Below are positions 58,558 to 64,000 of a DNA stretch of 64,000 nucleotides, piece after piece; positions within the stretch are counted from its first letter, which is position 1, and every line of letters begins with the position of its first letter. Below the pieces are notes generated by a model, which was not told where the DNA came from, searched no databases, and saw only the letters and a program-made list of their open reading frames with translations. Source of the stretch: Streptomyces calvus. Its GTDB lineage: Bacteria > Actinomycetota > Actinomycetes > Streptomycetales > Streptomycetaceae. The position numbers and the translations under genes were made by a program. The stretch is taken from contig NZ_VCNP01000035.1 of assembly GCF_006782915.1 (NCBI RefSeq), positions 114,766 to 178,765 of the forward strand, given 5' to 3'.

Positions 58558-59051
58558 GATTCCCCCAGGCGCCCACCCGAGAGGTCGACCTCGAAGCCGC
58601 CCTCGCAGTGCGGGCAGGTCACCGCCGCCCGGGTGTGGCCCTCGCTGTTGACGCGGCGGTAGAAGTCCTGGAGGAACGCGACGTCGGTGGCGTACATCCG
58701 CTCGACGATCCCGGCGTGCACGTCGGTGATGGAGCCGATCCGGGTGATCACCTGGCTCAGCAGCACCACGCTCAGGTACGCCGGGTTCTCCTTCACCCTG
58801 AGGTCGATCTGGGGCCGCAGCTCGTCCCGGGCCGTGGCCAGGCGCATCGCGCCGTGCCGGTGCACCGTGCCCGCCTCGTCGACGTACCCGCGCGGCAGCT
58901 CGAACTCGAACTCCGTGCGCAGCCCGTGGTCCTCCCGTGCCGGCGGCGCGGCGGCGGCACGGGGTGGTGCCGGCTGCTCGGCCACCGGGGCGGGCGCCGT
59001 CGCCTGGAGGATCTCGTCCAGGTTGCCCGCCGTCACCGTTCGGCGCCTCAT
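58554..59051 (-). CDS. CIS-associated protein with C-terminal CPHC motif
   Basis: 165 residues. The first 50 are disordered Pro/Ala-rich, then FEFELPRGYVDEAGTVHRHG and LRPQIDLRVKENPAYLSVVL, and a C-terminal CPHCEGGFEVDLSG that could bind zinc. ATG at 59051 overlaps the tube gene stop (ATGA). It lies between the tube gene and the DUF6760-like gene, the usual place of a tail-assembly-chaperone-like protein in eCIS loci. Function not established. Confidence 0.8.
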   Translation of the reverse strand: MRRRTVTAGNLDEILQATAPAPVAEQPAPPRAAAAPPAREDHGLRTEFEFELPRGYVDEAGTVHRHGAMRLATARDELRPQIDLRVKENPAYLSVVLLSQVITRIGSITDVHAGIVERMYATDVAFLQDFYRRVNSEGHTRAAVTCPHCEGGFEVDLSGGRLGES

Positions 59052-59488
59052 TCGACGACGATCTCCTCGAACACGATGGTGACGGTCTCGGTGGCCGCGG
59101 ACGACTCGCCCGCCTGCAGCGACGGCCCCTCCCACTTGGAGGCCCAGCCCTGCATCAGCTGGATGCGGCGCACCGTGTTGCCCTCGGTGTCCTTGATCTC
59201 GATGGTGAGGTTCTGGCGCGCGGTGTTCACGGCGCCGTTGTTCAGCGTCTCCTTGATCCAGTTGGTGAACTCGCTGCTCTGGTCGAGTCCCCGGGTGATC
59301 GTGATCTCGCCCGCCTGCCGGCCGCCGGGCTGCTTGCGGATGATCCGCTTGCCCTCGGCGGTGACCTGCTTGACCTCGACGACGTCCTCCTCGACGGTCA
59401 GCCCGCTGATCTCCTGGATCGATTCGACCAGGTAGCCGCCGAGCTGCACGCCGAAGATATGGGTGGAAAGAGCATCGCCCGTTGCCAT
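59048..59488 (-). CDS. CIS inner tube protein (gp19-like, Afp1-type)
   Basis: 146 residues of the tail tube family: FGVQLGGYLVESIQEISGLT, then ITITRGLDQSSEFTNWIKET and ASKWEGPSLQAGESS. It stacks as hexamers inside the sheath. It lies 35 bp after the sheath gene, and its stop overlaps the next gene. Confidence 0.95.
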   Translation of the reverse strand: MATGDALSTHIFGVQLGGYLVESIQEISGLTVEEDVVEVKQVTAEGKRIIRKQPGGRQAGEITITRGLDQSSEFTNWIKETLNNGAVNTARQNLTIEIKDTEGNTVRRIQLMQGWASKWEGPSLQAGESSAATETVTIVFEEIVVE

Positions 59489-59523
59489 GACTGTCCGTCA
59501 CCTTTCCTTGCCGACCCCGCGGG

Positions 59524-61083
<1,560 letters not shown>

Positions 61084-61335
61084 GCTCGCTCCTTAACGTC
61101 CTGGTACGGGTGGGTCACCTGTGTCCAGGCCGAGTCTGCGGGGCGGCTGCGCCGCGACGACAGGGACGGGCGGACAGGGCCGGGGGCAGGAACGCTGCCT
61201 TTCCCTGTCCGCGCCGACCGCCCGCAGGCCACCCGACGTTGCCCCCGCTCTGCCCGTACGGACCTGGACGCCCCGTACGCCCGCGTCTTCCACTGGAGGC
61301 CGCGCCAGGGGTGTGCGTCGACGAGGAGGCAGCGG

Positions 61336-63132
61336 ATGCGGACGTCCAGGTCGCGCGCCGGGCAGGACGACAACGAGCGGACAGCGGCACACGGCCCCGC
61401 GGCCGGCCGGAAGACGGCCCCGGGCTCCGCCGCCGTACCGCCCCCGCTCACCGCCGACGCGCTCCGGGCGGCGCAGCGCGGTGCGGGCAACGCCGCGGTG
61501 ACCGGCATGATCGCCCGCCGCACCCGCGCCACGCCCGCCCCGGAGCAGCCGGACCCCGGGGTGCACGAGGTGCTGCGCTCGGCCGGGAAACCGCTGGCCG
61601 AGCCGGTGCGCCAGGAGATGGAGGCCAGGCTCGGCGCCGACTTCTCCGACGTCCGACTGCACACCGGCGCGACCGCGAGGAGGTCCGCCGCCGGGATCGG
61701 CGCCCGCGCCTACACCTCGGGCAGCCACATCGTCATCGGCGACGGCGGAGGCGACAAGCACACCCTCGCCCACGAACTCACCCATGTCATCCAGCAGCGC
61801 CGAGGGCCCGTCCTGGGCACGGACAACGGGTCGGGGCTGTCGATCTCCGACCCGTCGGACCGGTTCGAGCACGAGGCGGAGGCGAACGCCCGCCGGGTGC
61901 TGTCCGGGCCCGTACCGGTGGCTCGCGCCGTCGACACCGGAGCCACGGCTCCCGGCGCAGGACCGGTGGCATCGCCCGACACCGCCCAGGTCCAGCGGGC
62001 CGTCGGCTTCGAATTCGAAGTGACCGACGGATGGAGGTTCTACGAGTACGACGAGGACGAGTCGAGCAAGCACCTGAAGAAGGACACGAAGGAGGCACTC
62101 ATTCCTTTGGGTGACTCCTACGTGTCCGCCGACAACGGCAACGTCGAATTCGTCACCAAACCGCTGTCCGACATCGCGACGGTGGAGAAAGCCCTGGGTG
62201 AAATCGTCGAGTTCCACACCAAGCTGACGTCCTCCAAGAATCACCGCGAGGGCCCCTACGAGATCACCACGGGTAGCCAGGGCAAGGCCAAACCGCAGGC
62301 CACCCTGGGAATCAAAATGGAGCACATCGGCACGCTGGTGAAAACACTCCGCGACCGGAGTCGTCAGGCGGACGAGCCGCCGCCGTCGAAGATGGGACGC
62401 ACGCTTCGATCCAGGGACTCCGGGAGGAAGGAAAGGGTGGAGATCAGCAACCGGGTGACCAACGGACTGTCCAATCTCCCCGTCGCACACGATCGGGCCG
62501 AGCAGATCGCCGCCGCCGGTGACGGCTTTGCCTCAATGGAGGCTTCCGTGAAACAGGAGGTGACCGGGTTCCTCGCAGTGATCATGAAGACTCTGGACGA
62601 CGCCGGTGGACGTGGCAGCGAGCTGGTGGATCCGAAATACTTCTTCTCGATGATGCCGCGCACCGACTTCTTCAGCATGCACCGCAGCATGTCGGAGGAA
62701 GCGAAGGAATGGCTGTCGAACCACCGTGACGACGTCTACACCGCCATGGGCACCGTGGGCTTCCCGGTCGACGAACCCGTGTTCGGCAGCCCGTACAAGA
62801 TGGAGGTCGACCCAGAAGAAGGCCTGGACCCGAGGATGACGCGACGCACCTGGCTGGACCCGGTCCTGGGCGGGCACTCGGCGCGCGTCCCGGACGCCTC
62901 CTCGCTCCCGCTCAAGGACACGATGTCGCCGCCGCCCGGGTACCCGCGGCACAAGGGAGAGCGGGCGGACGAGGGACTCGGAGCCATGAGTACCGACCAA
63001 GAAGGTCTTTCCCTCTTCGAGCTGCGCGACCTGGGGAAGCATGCGATGCCCAAGGAGCAGTGGACCCCACTTGCCGTCTTCATCGCGCACATGGTCGGTG
63101 ACGCGACCAACGACGACCGGCTCAAGCCATGA
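61336..63132 (+). CDS. DUF4157 putative CIS effector with novel C-terminal domain
   Basis: 598 residues, ATG at 61336 after GAGGAGG. Residues 45-190 hold the eCIS-core DUF4157 domain: LRAAQRGAGNAAVTGMI, LGADFSDVRLHTGATARRSA and a metalloprotease-like TLAHELTHVIQQRRG. From about residue 225 the protein changes character: VGFEFEVTDGWRFYEYDEDE and DNGNVEFVTKPLSD, with a composition less GC-biased than its neighbours. The FEFEV..EFVTKPL pattern recalls amidoligase-type enzymes, but this is tentative. DUF4157 tags eCIS cargo. It lies inside the CIS cluster but on the opposite strand. Confidence 0.85.
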   Translation: MRTSRSRAGQDDNERTAAHGPAAGRKTAPGSAAVPPPLTADALRAAQRGAGNAAVTGMIARRTRATPAPEQPDPGVHEVLRSAGKPLAEPVRQEMEARLGADFSDVRLHTGATARRSAAGIGARAYTSGSHIVIGDGGGDKHTLAHELTHVIQQRRGPVLGTDNGSGLSISDPSDRFEHEAEANARRVLSGPVPVARAVDTGATAPGAGPVASPDTAQVQRAVGFEFEVTDGWRFYEYDEDESSKHLKKDTKEALIPLGDSYVSADNGNVEFVTKPLSDIATVEKALGEIVEFHTKLTSSKNHREGPYEITTGSQGKAKPQATLGIKMEHIGTLVKTLRDRSRQADEPPPSKMGRTLRSRDSGRKERVEISNRVTNGLSNLPVAHDRAEQIAAAGDGFASMEASVKQEVTGFLAVIMKTLDDAGGRGSELVDPKYFFSMMPRTDFFSMHRSMSEEAKEWLSNHRDDVYTAMGTVGFPVDEPVFGSPYKMEVDPEEGLDPRMTRRTWLDPVLGGHSARVPDASSLPLKDTMSPPPGYPRHKGERADEGLGAMSTDQEGLSLFELRDLGKHAMPKEQWTPLAVFIAHMVGDATNDDRLKP

Positions 63133-63171
63133 CGGCGGACGGGCGCGCTGCCCACCCGTCGCACGGCATCC

Positions 63172-64000
63172 TCACGCCTCGGCCGCCGCCGCCAGCCACG
63201 GACCGAACTCGTTCTCCAGGACCAGTCGGCCGAGTTTGCGGTACTCCTGGGCGACCGCCGTCACGACCTGGCGCATGGTGAGCGGTTCGCCGGATTCCGC
63301 CGCGAGGTAGGCCGCGGTGACCGCGCAGGCCCGGATGGAGCCGCCGGCCAGCTCGAAGCGGTCCGCGCAGAAGGCGAGGTCCAGGTCGGCGGCGCGGGGC
63401 AGGCGGTCGCCCAGGCACCGTTCCCACAGCGCGAGCCGCCGGCCCGAGTCCGGCATCGGGAAGTCCGCCACCACGTCCAGGCGGCGCGTGAACGCCTCGT
63501 CGAGGTTGGCCCGCAGGTTGGTGGTCAGCACCGCGATCCCGTCGAACGACTCCATGCGCTGGAGCAGGTACGCCGACTCGATGTTGGCGTGCCGGTCGTG
63601 CGCGTCCTTCACCTCCGAGCGCTTGCCGAAGATCGCGTCGGCCTCGTCGAAGAGCAGCACGGCGTTGACCGCCGACGCCTCGGTGAAGATCCGCTCCAGG
63701 TTCTTCTCGGTCTCGCCGACGTACTTGTCGACGACCGTGGACAGGTCCACCACGTACAGGTCCATGCCCAGGTCCGCCGCGACGACCTCGGCGGACATGG
63801 TCTTGCCGGTGCCCGACTCGCCCGCGAACAGCGCGATCACGCCGCGCCCCCGCCCGCCGCCGGGCCGCATCCCCCACTGCCCGAGCACCTGCTCGCGGTG
63901 GCGGGCGCGCAGCGCGAGTTCGCGCAGCCGCCGGTGGGTGGTGGGCGGGAGCACCAGGTCGTCCCAGCCGACGGCCGGCTCGATCCGGCGGGCGAGCCGG
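63172..64000 (-). CDS. CIS-associated AAA+ ATPase (Afp15-type; 5' end outside window)
   Basis: The last 276 codons of an AAA+ protein; the frame is open to the window edge. Walker A is FAGESGTGKTMSAEVVA, Walker B is VLLFDEADAIFGKRSE, and VLTTNLRANLDEAFTRRLD holds the sensor and arginine-finger region. AAA+ ATPases of this type are required for CIS assembly in Afp/PVC-like systems. It is convergent with the DUF4157 gene (40 bp). Confidence 0.92.
   Translation of the reverse strand, partial: RLARRIEPAVGWDDLVLPPTTHRRLRELALRARHREQVLGQWGMRPGGGRGRGVIALFAGESGTGKTMSAEVVAADLGMDLYVVDLSTVVDKYVGETEKNLERIFTEASAVNAVLLFDEADAIFGKRSEVKDAHDRHANIESAYLLQRMESFDGIAVLTTNLRANLDEAFTRRLDVVADFPMPDSGRRLALWERCLGDRLPRAADLDLAFCADRFELAGGSIRACAVTAAYLAAESGEPLTMRQVVTAVAQEYRKLGRLVLENEFGPWLAAAAEA

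Noticed and set aside
55921..58662. Plus-strand frame of 913 codons opposite the disordered CIS protein
   Set aside because: The minus-strand frame continues the operon by an 8-bp overlap and has an ordered C-terminal helix; the plus frame has no ribosome box and crosses two further CIS genes.

Overview
The window is high-GC actinobacterial DNA and almost certainly a Streptomyces chromosome. Support comes from the HspR/HAIR-controlled clpB and dnaK-grpE-dnaJ-hspR loci, strong G/C preference at third codon positions, many GTG starts, a pSAM2-type integrative element, and a Streptomyces-type contractile injection system (CIS) cluster.

Layout. (1) 1-4.8 kb: end of a PLP aminotransferase gene, a YbjN-family gene, clpB with an upstream HAIR operator, and a PPOX-fold flavoprotein gene. 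(2) 4.9-8.6 kb: three paralogous LuxR/TrmB-type regulators next to a two-gene operon for a short exported peptide and a Rieske-like protein that has lost its metal ligands. (3) 8.7-22.0 kb: core genome. It holds a sugar-binding lipoprotein, the dnaK operon with two HAIR sites, a GT4-type integral-membrane transferase, a membrane-bound Fe-S oxidoreductase (HdrD/GlpC type), a Yip1-family protein, a winged-helix/STAS divergent pair, phosphoribosyltransferase-dcd, and a tiny zinc-ribbon protein. (4) 22.29-36.37 kb: a tRNA-Gly(CCC) gene followed by a 12.7-kb actinomycete integrative and conjugative element (AICE). The element carries int, xis, repSA-like, spd-like and traSA-like genes, two GntR repressors with different palindromic operators, and cargo (anti-sigma-like ATPase, DUF1152 protein, two membrane proteins). 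The 3' end of the tRNA gene is repeated at the element's right end and again 1.3 kb further on. A RelE/HigB-XRE toxin-antitoxin pair lies between those two copies, so the site looks like a stepwise accretion. (5) 36.8-47.5 kb: PIG-L deacetylase, SPFH/NfeD pair, NhaA antiporter, a SpoIIE-phosphatase remnant, and a second LuxR/TrmB locus with a 31-residue exported peptide. Two secreted tachylectin-like proteins with different peptidoglycan-hydrolase-like C-termini and a DUF998 membrane protein follow. (6) 47.5-64.0 kb: the CIS cluster: AAA ATPase, sheath, two tube-type proteins, LysM hub, VgrG-like spike, PAAR tip, gp25, baseplate J, tail protein I, a 1005-residue disordered protein, and several small CIS-specific proteins. 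A DUF4157 putative effector gene sits in the cluster on the opposite strand.

How the genes work together. HspR is encoded in the dnaK operon and is expected to bind the HAIR palindromes before dnaK and clpB, tying both chaperone machines to one feedback loop. The AICE genes form leftward operons led by a KorSA-like repressor. The CIS genes are a nearly gapless leftward operon with several ATGA/TGATG stop-start overlaps, which suggests coordinated stoichiometric expression. The most novel-looking material is the pairing of LuxR/TrmB-like regulators with very short secreted peptides at two separate loci, and the DUF4157 protein with an unrecognised C-terminal domain. All statements come from reading the sequence and general family knowledge; no searches were run.
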